Shown here one piece after another: positions 6,612 to 12,718 of a stretch of DNA of 12,718 nt. Position 1 is the stretch's first letter, and every line of letters begins with the position of its first letter. Location of the stretch: positions 1 to 12,718 of the forward strand of contig JARIDM010000278.1 of NCBI GenBank assembly GCA_029263945.1. Reading direction: 5' to 3'. The stretch comes from Sporosarcina sp. Its GTDB lineage: Bacteria > Bacillota > Bacilli > Bacillales_A > Planococcaceae. The notes beneath the pieces were generated by a model. The model was not told where the DNA came from and searched no databases. It saw only the letters and a list, made by a program, of their open reading frames with translations. A program made the position numbers and the translations under genes.

Positions 6612-6628
6612 TCACATGATAACTCCTT
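6609..6628 (-). promoter_or_regulatory. Start-stop codon pair in the ribosome binding region of the pseudouridine synthase
   Basis: Reading the minus strand, AAGGAGTT (6621-6628) is followed 5 bases after GGAG by ATG (6617-6615), TGA (6614-6612) and then ATG (6611-6609), all in one frame. The ideal spacing points at the first ATG, which is stopped at once; the real gene begins at the second. Confidence 0.55.
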
Positions 6629-6641
6629 TTCCAAAATATCA

Positions 6642-6661
6642 ATACAATTTCCCAATTGTAT
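6642..6661. repeat. AT-rich palindrome upstream of the pseudouridine synthase gene
   Basis: Arms ATACAATT (6642-6649) and AATTGTAT (6654-6661) are separated by TCCC. All pairs are perfect, but there is no GC-rich core, so it is a weak terminator for the upstream dehydrogenase gene. It could instead be an operator, since it lies about 30-50 bases ahead of the pseudouridine synthase start. Confidence 0.45.
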
Positions 6662-6726
6662 GTTGTTCTTTTCTGTCGAATCAGTACGTTAGAATGTGCC
6701 AGTAACCTGAGACAGAAGTCGTGCCT

Positions 6727-7701
6727 TTATTTATAGACAGGGTCTAACGGATCTTTACCTGTTAAAACTGCGACTAAGTTTTCAGCTGCACGCATCGCCA
6801 TCGCCGCTTCTGTCTTCGCTGTAGCTGAACCAATATGTGGAACAGTTACTACTGTAGACATTTGAAGCAACGGATTGCTTGGATCGATTGGTTCTTGCTC
6901 AAAAACATCAAGGCCTGCACCGTAAATCTCACCTGTTTCCAATGCCTCGATTAATGCTTGTTCATCTATCGTTTGACCGCGTGAAACGTTGATAAAAATT
7001 GCGGACTTTTTCATTAACTTAAATTGTTCTTTACCCATTAGCTGATAAGTTTGTGGCGTAAGAGGTGTCATCAAGAGCACAAAATCAGCTTTTGATAACA
7101 GAACGTCTAGTTCGCAATACTGTGCGTCATAGTGAGCTTCTGCTTCTGGTTTACGGCTTCGGTTATGATAAAGAATATCCATATCAAAACCAAATCTTGC
7201 CCTTTTCGCAATGGCTTCTCCGATACGCCCCATGCCAATAATACCTAACGTACGCTTATGTACATCTTGTCCAAATGTATCACTGTATTCTGTCGTTGAA
7301 AGCCACTTTCCATCCTTTACAAACCGGTCCAATTCAACGATACGTCTCGCCGTAGATAAGATGAGCCCAAAAGCTAAATCTGCTACGGTTTCATTCAATA
7401 CATGTGGGGTATGTGTACCTATTACATTCCTTTTACGAAGGGCCTCAATATCGAAATTATTGTAACCGACTGATACGTTACTCACAACTTTCAAATGAGG
7501 CGCGCGTTCCAGGAGCGCTTCATCTATTTGGCTTGACGCACTTCCGGATGTATAAAGACCTTCTACATTTGAAATCTCTTCGAACAGAACTTCATCGGGA
7601 ACTCTTCCACCTTCACGCCACATACGAAGTTCGCAATGTTCACTTAAAAAGTTCTCAACTTCTTTAGAAATAGTCATTGCTGCATAAACTTTTGGCTTCA
7701 T
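6727..7701 (-). CDS. yvcT: D-isomer 2-hydroxyacid dehydrogenase, YvcT-like glyoxylate/hydroxypyruvate reductase
   Basis: A 324-residue NAD(P)H-dependent reductase of 2-oxoacids, probably acting on glyoxylate or hydroxypyruvate in the cytoplasm. It resembles B. subtilis YvcT strongly from memory (SNVSVGYNNFDIEA, GTHTPH, TVADLAFGLILS, TLGIIGMGRIGEAIAKRARFGFDM). The nucleotide-binding loop GMGRIG is at 156-161, and the catalytic triad is Arg241 (NVSRGQ), Glu270 (DVFEQEP) and His289 (PHIGSAT). Length is typical. Start ATG 7701 is chosen because AGGAGG (7709-7714) sits 7 bases upstream; the longer reading from ATG 7725 would run through this site. The gene is single, with the spoVR terminator ahead of it. 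A strict D-lactate or phosphoglycerate activity is less likely from the overall match. Confidence 0.88.
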   Translation of the reverse strand: MKPKVYAAMTISKEVENFLSEHCELRMWREGGRVPDEVLFEEISNVEGLYTSGSASSQIDEALLERAPHLKVVSNVSVGYNNFDIEALRKRNVIGTHTPHVLNETVADLAFGLILSTARRIVELDRFVKDGKWLSTTEYSDTFGQDVHKRTLGIIGMGRIGEAIAKRARFGFDMDILYHNRSRKPEAEAHYDAQYCELDVLLSKADFVLLMTPLTPQTYQLMGKEQFKLMKKSAIFINVSRGQTIDEQALIEALETGEIYGAGLDVFEQEPIDPSNPLLQMSTVVTVPHIGSATAKTEAAMAMRAAENLVAVLTGKDPLDPVYK

Positions 7702-7757
7702 TAAAATTCCTCCTGTTCCTATCATTACCCTATATTTACTAATGAAACATTCCTATA

Positions 7758-7766
7758 ATTGTAACA
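7758..7766 (-). promoter_or_regulatory. Candidate extended -10 of the YvcT-like gene
   Basis: TGTTACAAT on the minus strand is a good extended -10. At 17 bases upstream there is only an A-run, so there is no -35 match. It lies about 57 bases ahead of the ATG at 7701. Confidence 0.4.
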
Positions 7767-7788
7767 CATTCTGCCCCTCTTTTTTTAA

Positions 7789-7859
7789 GCATAAAATGAA
7801 GATGCTAGATTCAGCCAACATTCGTGCATCGCTCACGAATATTGACGATCTCTAGCATC
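7789..7859 (-). terminator. Large composite hairpin after spoVR, likely terminator
   Basis: On minus-strand RNA, outer arms GATGCTAGA / TCTAGCATC (7851-7859 and 7801-7809) enclose an inner 13-pair stem (with two G-U pairs) closed by a 7-base loop; a 4-by-4 internal loop separates the two. A moderately T-rich run (TTCATTTTATG, about 7790-7800) follows on the minus strand. On the plus strand the G-U positions become mismatches and no T-run follows. It ends the prkA-yhbH-spoVR cluster, 21 bases past the spoVR stop. Confidence 0.72.
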
Positions 7860-7880
7860 CAATAATAGGAATGACCTCAC

Positions 7881-9281
7881 TCATTCACTTACATAATAAC
7901 GAGACACTTTCTTTCCGTCGTAAGAAAAAATCACGCGCTTCCCTTTTACTAACGTTTCTAAGTGAACGATACGCCCCCATAACTGATGGAGATAGGGCAG
8001 AACGTGTTCTAAATAAGGGACGTCTAATTCGGTATTTTCATATTGGTGCTTGATATACAATTCTCCACTTAATAAGTAATCCCCATCTTCTACGACTAAA
8101 TAAGGAAACCCACCGTTGACGCGCTGTGAAACGAGCTGATCCCGAATATTTTCAAAATCCTTATCCGTAATACGATAGTGACTTCCCTGCTTTTTAAATA
8201 CGTACAAATCTTCTTGTATGACCAATTCTTTCGTTAAATAATTACGGATAAACGAAATATCTGATTCAACTTCTCTCACTTCAAATATTTTTTCTCGTCC
8301 TGAATTTGGTCGAACACCCAACGCTTGCATCTCCCCAGAAGGATGATTATAACGTTTTTCAATGTCCTCAAATATTTTCACACCTAAATAATAAGGATTG
8401 ATTGACGTTTTAGACGGCGCAAGTACATCTGCATTTAGTTTTGCAAAATCGATTGTTTCATCTGTTGTTAAATCCATCTCTCTAAGAATACGCTGATGCC
8501 AATAGGATGCCCAACCTTCATTCATAATTTTCGTTTCTAGTTGGGGCCAAAAATAGAGCATTTCTTCACGCATCATTGTTAAAATATCTCGTTGCCATGG
8601 TTTCAGATAATGACTATGCTGCTCGATAAACAACAAAAGATCCTTCTCTTTTTCTAACGGAAAGCGTTGCTTACTTTTGACTTCTAAATGTTTTGTTTGT
8701 GGATTGTCTAATGCCCACAAATCATCATAATTCAACCGCTTCGGACGTTGATTTCTATCCAAAACTTCTTTAGGTTCTCTCTTCTGCACACTTGAAGGGT
8801 CAACATGCTCCTGAATCGCTAATACAGCGTCTAGAAATCGTTCCACTTCATCTTTACCATAAAGCTTCTCATAATTTGCAACTCGCTCAGCAGTGGCCGT
8901 CATACTCTCTACCATGTCGCGTCGTGTATTTGAAAAACGTTGATTGTTTTTAAAAAAGTCACAATGCGCCAACACATGCGCGACAATTAATTTGTTTTGG
9001 ATCAAGCTATTTGTGTCCAGTAAAAAAGCATAACAGGGGTTAGAATTTATGACGAGTTCATAGATTTTGCTAAGCCCAAAATCGTATTGAAGTTTCATCT
9101 TATGAAATTGCTTGCCAAAACTCCAATGTGTAAAACGCGTAGGCATTCCATAGGCACCGAATGTATAGATAATATCAGCAGGGCAAATTTCATAGCGCAT
9201 CGGATAAAAATCCAAGCCAAATCCAGTAGCAATTTCTGTAATTTCATCAATCGCAAATTGAAGTGATTTTTCTGTTGGCAA
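7881..9281 (-). CDS. spoVR: SpoVR family protein (spore cortex stage V)
   Basis: A 466-residue cytoplasmic protein, close in length to B. subtilis SpoVR (about 468). The N-terminal block AIDEITEIATGFGLDFYPMRYEICPADIIYTFGAYGMPTRFTHWSFGK-type sequence (10-57) and HVLAHCDFFKNN (102-113) are the family hallmarks. The WASYWHQRI segment in the middle is also typical. In B. subtilis it is needed for proper cortex formation; its biochemical activity is not settled. The start is TTG at 9281, fixed by GGGAGGGG with GGAGG 7 bases upstream, and confirmed by where similarity to known SpoVR begins. It lies only 14 bases after the yhbH stop, so the two are almost certainly co-transcribed. Confidence 0.95.
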   Translation of the reverse strand: MPTEKSLQFAIDEITEIATGFGLDFYPMRYEICPADIIYTFGAYGMPTRFTHWSFGKQFHKMKLQYDFGLSKIYELVINSNPCYAFLLDTNSLIQNKLIVAHVLAHCDFFKNNQRFSNTRRDMVESMTATAERVANYEKLYGKDEVERFLDAVLAIQEHVDPSSVQKREPKEVLDRNQRPKRLNYDDLWALDNPQTKHLEVKSKQRFPLEKEKDLLLFIEQHSHYLKPWQRDILTMMREEMLYFWPQLETKIMNEGWASYWHQRILREMDLTTDETIDFAKLNADVLAPSKTSINPYYLGVKIFEDIEKRYNHPSGEMQALGVRPNSGREKIFEVREVESDISFIRNYLTKELVIQEDLYVFKKQGSHYRITDKDFENIRDQLVSQRVNGGFPYLVVEDGDYLLSGELYIKHQYENTELDVPYLEHVLPYLHQLWGRIVHLETLVKGKRVIFSYDGKKVSRYYVSE

Positions 9282-9295
9282 TCGAACCCCTCCCT

Positions 9296-10456
9296 TTATT
9301 CAGATGCGAGTTCTGCGCGAAAGAAGCTTTTCAATGCATGGTAAACGCCCGATTTTTCTTTTATAACATAGTGTCTAAATTTCGGGTTATCAATTTTATT
9401 ATAAGCCGACATAAGGGTGGAGTACCGACTATAGGCATTCACTTCACCATAACCGAACATTGTAGACACAGCCATTAGTTCATTAACAAGTTCGATGCAT
9501 GTCACGTTATCAGAAGATATATTCTCTCCATCTGAAATATGGAAAGGATAAATATTAAAATGAGTTGGCGGAAACGTTTGGTCGATTAATTCTAATGCTT
9601 TGGCGTAAGCGGAAGAACACTTTGTGCCCCCACTCTCTCCTTTTGAAAAAAAGGCTTCTTCTGTTACCACTTGCGCTTCGGTTTGGTGGGCAATAAACAC
9701 AATGTCGACCGTTTCATATTTTGAACGTAAAAATTTGGTCATCCAAAAGAAAAAACTTCTTGCGATATACTTTTCAAACGTTCCCATCGAACCACTTGTA
9801 TCCATCATTGCAATCACAACCGCTTTTGACGTTGGTTTTTCAATCGCCTCCCAAGTTTTAAAACGTAGGTCATCCTGATGAAATGGCGCGATTGAAGCTT
9901 TACCCTTCCTTGCATTTCTTTTAATTGCCGTTAAGATTGTCTGTTTCTTATCGATATTACCCATTAAACCTTTTTTACGAATATCATTAAATGCGATATC
10001 TTCTGTCATCGTATCTGCTTGGTCTTTACGTTTAAGTTGAGGTAACGCCAACTCTTTGAAAAGAACCTCTTCTAACTCAACCATCGATACTTCTGCTTCG
10101 TAATAGTCCTCCCCTGGCTGCTCTCCAGCTTTTCTACCTTGACCAGTACCTGTGTTTTGTTCACCACTTTTTGCGACAACATCCCCGACCTCGCTGTTGC
10201 CATCTCCTTGTCCTACATGACTTGAATCATCTGCATTGTACCGAATTTTATATTCATCTAATGAACGGATAGGTACTTTAATTACGTCTTGACCATTTGA
10301 CATAACAATACTTTCTTCACTAATCAGATCTGACAAGTTACTTTCGATGGCTTCTTTTACTTTGTCATGGTGACGTTTTTGATCTTGGTATCCTTTACGA
10401 TGTAAAGACCAATTTTCCTTTGAGACGACAAATTGTTCATCATTTTCTTTAGTCAT
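9296..10456 (-). CDS. yhbH: YhbH, DUF444 von Willebrand A-like sporulation/stress protein
   Basis: A 386-residue protein matching B. subtilis YhbH and E. coli YeaH. The conserved N-terminus FVVSKENWSLHRKGYQDQ (9-26) is followed by IPIRSLDEYKIRY-like sequence (61-73) and a Gly/Ser-rich linker (about 82-116). The C-terminal half is a von Willebrand A fold whose metal-site motif DTSGS is at 219-223. It is thought to work with PrkA; YeaG/YeaH are the E. coli pair. The start is ATG 10456, with GTGGGG about 6 bases upstream. A further in-frame ATG at 10462 touches that site directly and is unlikely, and the 34-residue extension to 10558 lacks family similarity and overlaps an intergenic hairpin. 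Next gene spoVR follows after 14 bases. Confidence 0.94.
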   Translation of the reverse strand: MTKENDEQFVVSKENWSLHRKGYQDQKRHHDKVKEAIESNLSDLISEESIVMSNGQDVIKVPIRSLDEYKIRYNADDSSHVGQGDGNSEVGDVVAKSGEQNTGTGQGRKAGEQPGEDYYEAEVSMVELEEVLFKELALPQLKRKDQADTMTEDIAFNDIRKKGLMGNIDKKQTILTAIKRNARKGKASIAPFHQDDLRFKTWEAIEKPTSKAVVIAMMDTSGSMGTFEKYIARSFFFWMTKFLRSKYETVDIVFIAHQTEAQVVTEEAFFSKGESGGTKCSSAYAKALELIDQTFPPTHFNIYPFHISDGENISSDNVTCIELVNELMAVSTMFGYGEVNAYSRYSTLMSAYNKIDNPKFRHYVIKEKSGVYHALKSFFRAELASE

Positions 10457-10487
10457 TCTCATCCCCACTTTAGTTTTTGTTCTTTTA

Positions 10488-10542
10488 GTAAAAAGGAATG
10501 CCAGTCTTCGCTTTAAATGAAATCGGCATAATAACTGGCACT
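10488..10542 (-). terminator. Terminator-like hairpin between prkA and yhbH
   Basis: Arms 10497-10505 and 10534-10542 pair over 9 positions on the minus strand (AGTGCCAGT / ACTGGCATT, one G-U). A CCTTTTTAC run follows (10488-10496), with a loop of 28 bases. It could terminate some transcripts after prkA, so prkA would be made in excess over yhbH-spoVR, or it could be a processing site. The 118-base gap shows no clear separate promoter. Confidence 0.6.
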
Positions 10543-10574
10543 CCGTGAAAATGCACACATCGAATGCTCATTTT

Positions 10575-12473
10575 TTAACGATTTAACAAACTGCCTACAT
10601 AACGAAGTAATTCATTGGCCGAGGTTGAATTATAGCCATGTTCATCTATTAACCTAGCCACAACTTCATTAATCTTCTTGAGTTGCATTTCATCAGGCCT
10701 CGTAGATGAAGTTGTGATTTTAACAACATCCTTTAGATCGCCAAACAATTTCTTTTGAATCGCTTCGCGTAGACGGTCATGAGAGCTATAGTCAAAACGC
10801 TTTCCTTTTCGAGCATACGCAGAAATACGGATTAAAATTTCTTCTCTGAAAGCTTTTTTTGCATTTTCAGAAACCCCAATTTGTTCTTCAATGGAACGCA
10901 TTAACTTTTCATCAGGCCCTAATGCTTCATCTGTCAACGGATCACGCAATTTACGTTGGTTGCAAAAAGCTTCTACATTATCAAGGTAATTTTCCATTAA
11001 CGATTTAGCCGACTCTTCGTACGAATAAACAAAAGCTTTTTGTACTTCTTTTTTTGCAATCTCATCATATTCTTTTCGAGCAATGGAAATATAATTCATG
11101 TACTTTTCTTTGTCTTCTTTAGAGATTGAAGCATGTTGGTCTAAGCCTTCTTTTATCGCTCTGAGTACGTCTAGGGCATTAATGGCAGGCACTTCTTTCC
11201 GAATAATTGCAGAGGAAATTCGATTGATGACATACCTTGGATCGATTCCTGCCATTCCTTCGTTCGGAAATTCTGTTTTCAATTCAGCAACATTTACTTT
11301 GTTAAGCCCATCCAAACTTTCACCGTCGTACAAACGCATTTTTTTTACAATATCAATCCCTTGTTTTTTTGAATCTTCGAGTCTTGTTAGCACCGAGAAA
11401 ATCGCTGCTACACGAAGGGCATGAGGCGCCACATGAACATGTGACATATCACTTTCTCGTATCATTTTTTTATAAATACGCTCTTCTTCACTTACCTTCA
11501 AATTGTATGGAATTGGCATGACAATAATTCTAGAATGTAAAGCCTCATTCTTTTTATTGGAAACAAAGGAGCGGTATTCTGTTTCGTTTGTATGTGCGAT
11601 AATTAACTCATCCGCGCTGATTAATGCAAATCTTCCCGCTTTAAAATTACCTTCTTGTGTCAATGAAAGTAAATGCCATAAAAATTTCTCATCTAGTTTC
11701 AATATCTCCTGAAATTCCATAATGCCTCGATTCGCCTTATTAAACTCCCCGTCAAAACGATACGCGCGCGGATCAGACTCTGAGCCATATTCAGCAATTG
11801 TCGAAAAATCTATACTACCAGTTAAATCAGCGATGTCTTGTGATTTTGGGTCAGACGGGGTAAACGTACCAATTCCTACACGTTTGTCTTCCGAAAAAAA
11901 GATTCTTTCTACAACTACATCTTCTATACGTCCCTTGTATTCTTTCTCCAAGCGCATTGTGTTTAATGGTGATAAACTACCTTCAATTCGAATGCCATAG
12001 TGTTCAGAAAAATCCTCCCTTAAATGAGTAGGTATGAGGTGTAAAGGGTCTTCGTGCATCGGGCATCCTTTTATTGCATAAACAGCACCTGCATCTGTTT
12101 TTGTATAGGCCTCTATCCCTCGTTTAAGTAACATAACAATTGTCGACTTCCCGCCACTTACAGGTCCCATTAATAGCAGAATTCTTTTTCGAACGTCGAG
12201 CCTTTTAGCAGCAGGATGAAAGTATTCCTCCACTAATCTTTTGATCGAATCTTCCAATCCAAATATTTCGTCCCCAAAGAAATGGTACGTCTTCTCTCCA
12301 TTTTCTTCTGTTAAACCAGCACTTTTAATCATTTCAAATACACGGGAATGTGACGTTTGCGCAACTTCTTTTCTGTCTTTCAAAATGTTCAAATACGCCT
12401 CGAAAGTACCTTCCCACTTCAAACTGTCTTCTTCTTCGCGAAAGTTCTTTACTTCATTTAAGATATCCAACAT
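10575..12473 (-). CDS. prkA: PrkA, AAA+ serine protein kinase/protease-like protein
   Basis: A 632-residue protein, essentially the same length as B. subtilis PrkA (631). The N-terminal AAA+ part contains Walker A GPVSGGKST (103-111) and a Walker B-like GIMEFQEILK further on. The remainder has the long helical C-terminal PrkA domain. The family was named a protein kinase, and reports for B. subtilis describe ATP-dependent protease activity and a role in sporulation through sigma-K control; both rest on outside knowledge. No membrane segment is seen. Start ATG 12473 follows GGAGG with a 4-base spacer. It heads the leftward cluster prkA-yhbH-spoVR. A CATACGAT box upstream fits a mother-cell sporulation sigma factor. 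Confidence 0.95.
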   Translation of the reverse strand: MLDILNEVKNFREEEDSLKWEGTFEAYLNILKDRKEVAQTSHSRVFEMIKSAGLTEENGEKTYHFFGDEIFGLEDSIKRLVEEYFHPAAKRLDVRKRILLLMGPVSGGKSTIVMLLKRGIEAYTKTDAGAVYAIKGCPMHEDPLHLIPTHLREDFSEHYGIRIEGSLSPLNTMRLEKEYKGRIEDVVVERIFFSEDKRVGIGTFTPSDPKSQDIADLTGSIDFSTIAEYGSESDPRAYRFDGEFNKANRGIMEFQEILKLDEKFLWHLLSLTQEGNFKAGRFALISADELIIAHTNETEYRSFVSNKKNEALHSRIIVMPIPYNLKVSEEERIYKKMIRESDMSHVHVAPHALRVAAIFSVLTRLEDSKKQGIDIVKKMRLYDGESLDGLNKVNVAELKTEFPNEGMAGIDPRYVINRISSAIIRKEVPAINALDVLRAIKEGLDQHASISKEDKEKYMNYISIARKEYDEIAKKEVQKAFVYSYEESAKSLMENYLDNVEAFCNQRKLRDPLTDEALGPDEKLMRSIEEQIGVSENAKKAFREEILIRISAYARKGKRFDYSSHDRLREAIQKKLFGDLKDVVKITTSSTRPDEMQLKKINEVVARLIDEHGYNSTSANELLRYVGSLLNR

Positions 12474-12502
12474 TTCCCCTCCAATCAGGGCATGGTTTTT
12501 CT

Positions 12503-12531
12503 ATCGTATGCTAAAATCACACGTATGATTC
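12503..12531 (-). promoter_or_regulatory. Possible sigma-E/sigma-K-type promoter of prkA
   Basis: The minus strand carries CATACGAT (12503-12510), followed by A. It is one base off the sigma-E -10 CATACAAT and fits the sigma-K -10 CATANNNTA. A weak -35 (GAATCAT, 12525-12531, 14-base spacer) matches the sigma-E element only in part; no good sigma-K -35 AC element was found at the expected distance. Confidence 0.4.
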
Positions 12532-12580
12532 CCCATGTCTCCTAAAGCATAGAGGTGAAAGTTAACATTTTTCAGCAGTA

Positions 12581-12610
12581 AAAAAACCTCTACACATAGG
12601 TAGAGGTTTT
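12581..12610 (-). terminator. Terminator of the partial gene at the right edge
   Basis: Arms 12583-12593 and 12600-12610 (CCTCTAC / GTAGAGG with flanking A/T pairs) enclose a 6-base loop. On the minus strand seven T follow the GC core, so it ends the gene at 12620. On the plus strand only four T follow. Confidence 0.88.
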
Positions 12611-12619
12611 CAAGTAGAC

Positions 12620-12718
12620 TTATCCTTTAAATCTATATATTAAAAAACGTTCTCTGGCATTAATTTCAATGATTCCAGGGATTTTTATGTCTTGAAATAA
12701 TTCAAATGGGGTTTGTGC
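12620..12718 (-). CDS. C-terminal end of an unidentified gene
   Basis: An open minus-strand frame of 32 residues enters from the right edge and stops with TAA at 12620-12622. The visible end reads PFELFQDIKIPGIIEINARE and then RFLIYRFKG. It has a regular mixed alpha/beta composition, and a terminator follows ten bases later, which supports it as a real gene end. I do not recognise the family. Confidence 0.6.
   Translation of the reverse strand, partial: AQTPFELFQDIKIPGIIEINARERFLIYRFKG

Noticed and set aside
6669..6717. TTCTGTC / GACAGAA repeat as terminator of the YvcT-like gene
   Set aside because: The loop is about 35 bases and no T-run follows on the minus strand.
7404..7667. Plus-strand open frames within the YvcT-like gene
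   Set aside because: Antisense shadows of a well-conserved enzyme without ribosome binding sites.
7702..7725. Upstream ATG adding eight residues to the YvcT-like protein
   Set aside because: The AGGAGG site lies inside this extension and points to the ATG at 7701.
10457..10558. Possible 34-residue N-terminal extension of YhbH
   Set aside because: It would translate through a hairpin and the ribosome site, and family similarity starts at MTKEND or just after.
11098..11424. Plus-strand open frame of 108 codons
   Set aside because: It lies wholly inside prkA on the opposite strand, has no ribosome site, and its composition is that of an antisense reading of a real gene.
12241..12528. Plus-strand open frame of 95 codons at the start of prkA
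   Set aside because: It is antisense to the conserved N-terminus and promoter region of prkA and resembles no family I know.
1..12718. CRISPR arrays, tRNA or rRNA genes, insertion sequences, prophage or toxin-antitoxin pairs
   Set aside because: None seen on reading both strands: no regularly spaced repeats, no transposase or integrase frames, no terminal inverted repeats with target duplications.

Overview
The window looks like chromosomal DNA of an AT-rich, endospore-forming Gram-positive rod of the Bacillales, most likely Planococcaceae/Caryophanaceae (Lysinibacillus, Kurthia, Viridibacillus and relatives). The reasons are strong AGGAGG-type ribosome binding sites, several TTG starts, close relatives of Bacillus subtilis YfmL, YitT-family, YvcT, SpoVR, YhbH and PrkA proteins, and a D-aspartate ligase/aspartate racemase pair. 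That pair fits a lysine-based wall with a D-Asp cross-bridge (L-Lys-D-Asp) rather than the diaminopimelate wall of B. subtilis. The genus is inference.

Layout. At 1-428 (minus) is the N-terminal third of a YfmL-like DEAD-box RNA helicase that runs off the left edge. At 540-2465 (minus) are two abutting, probably translationally coupled genes: an ATP-grasp D-aspartate ligase and an aspartate racemase, closed by a hairpin terminator. Diverging from them is a plus-strand SDR/thioester-reductase-like gene (true start TTG 2651), whose promoter region carries two inverted repeats. Then comes a plus-strand 55-residue hydrophilic protein gene (3835-4002) behind a sigma-B-type promoter. A perfect bidirectional terminator separates it from the minus-strand genes that fill the rest: a YitT-family membrane protein, a 224-residue protein of unknown function, an RluA-family pseudouridine synthase and a YvcT-like 2-hydroxyacid dehydrogenase.

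The right-hand 4.6 kb holds prkA, yhbH and spoVR, transcribed leftwards in that order. They are often functionally linked sporulation or stress genes. A terminator-like hairpin lies between prkA and yhbH, and an elaborate hairpin follows spoVR. The last 99 bases hold the C-terminus of another minus-strand gene with its own terminator.

No mobile element, CRISPR array, rRNA or tRNA was seen. No intergenic stretch exceeds about 210 bases. Nothing here is a clearly novel multi-gene system. The points most worth a second look are the peptidoglycan cross-bridge module, the sigma-B-type small-protein gene, the inverted repeats at the SDR promoter, a start-stop codon pair before the pseudouridine synthase, and the hairpins in the prkA-yhbH-spoVR cluster.
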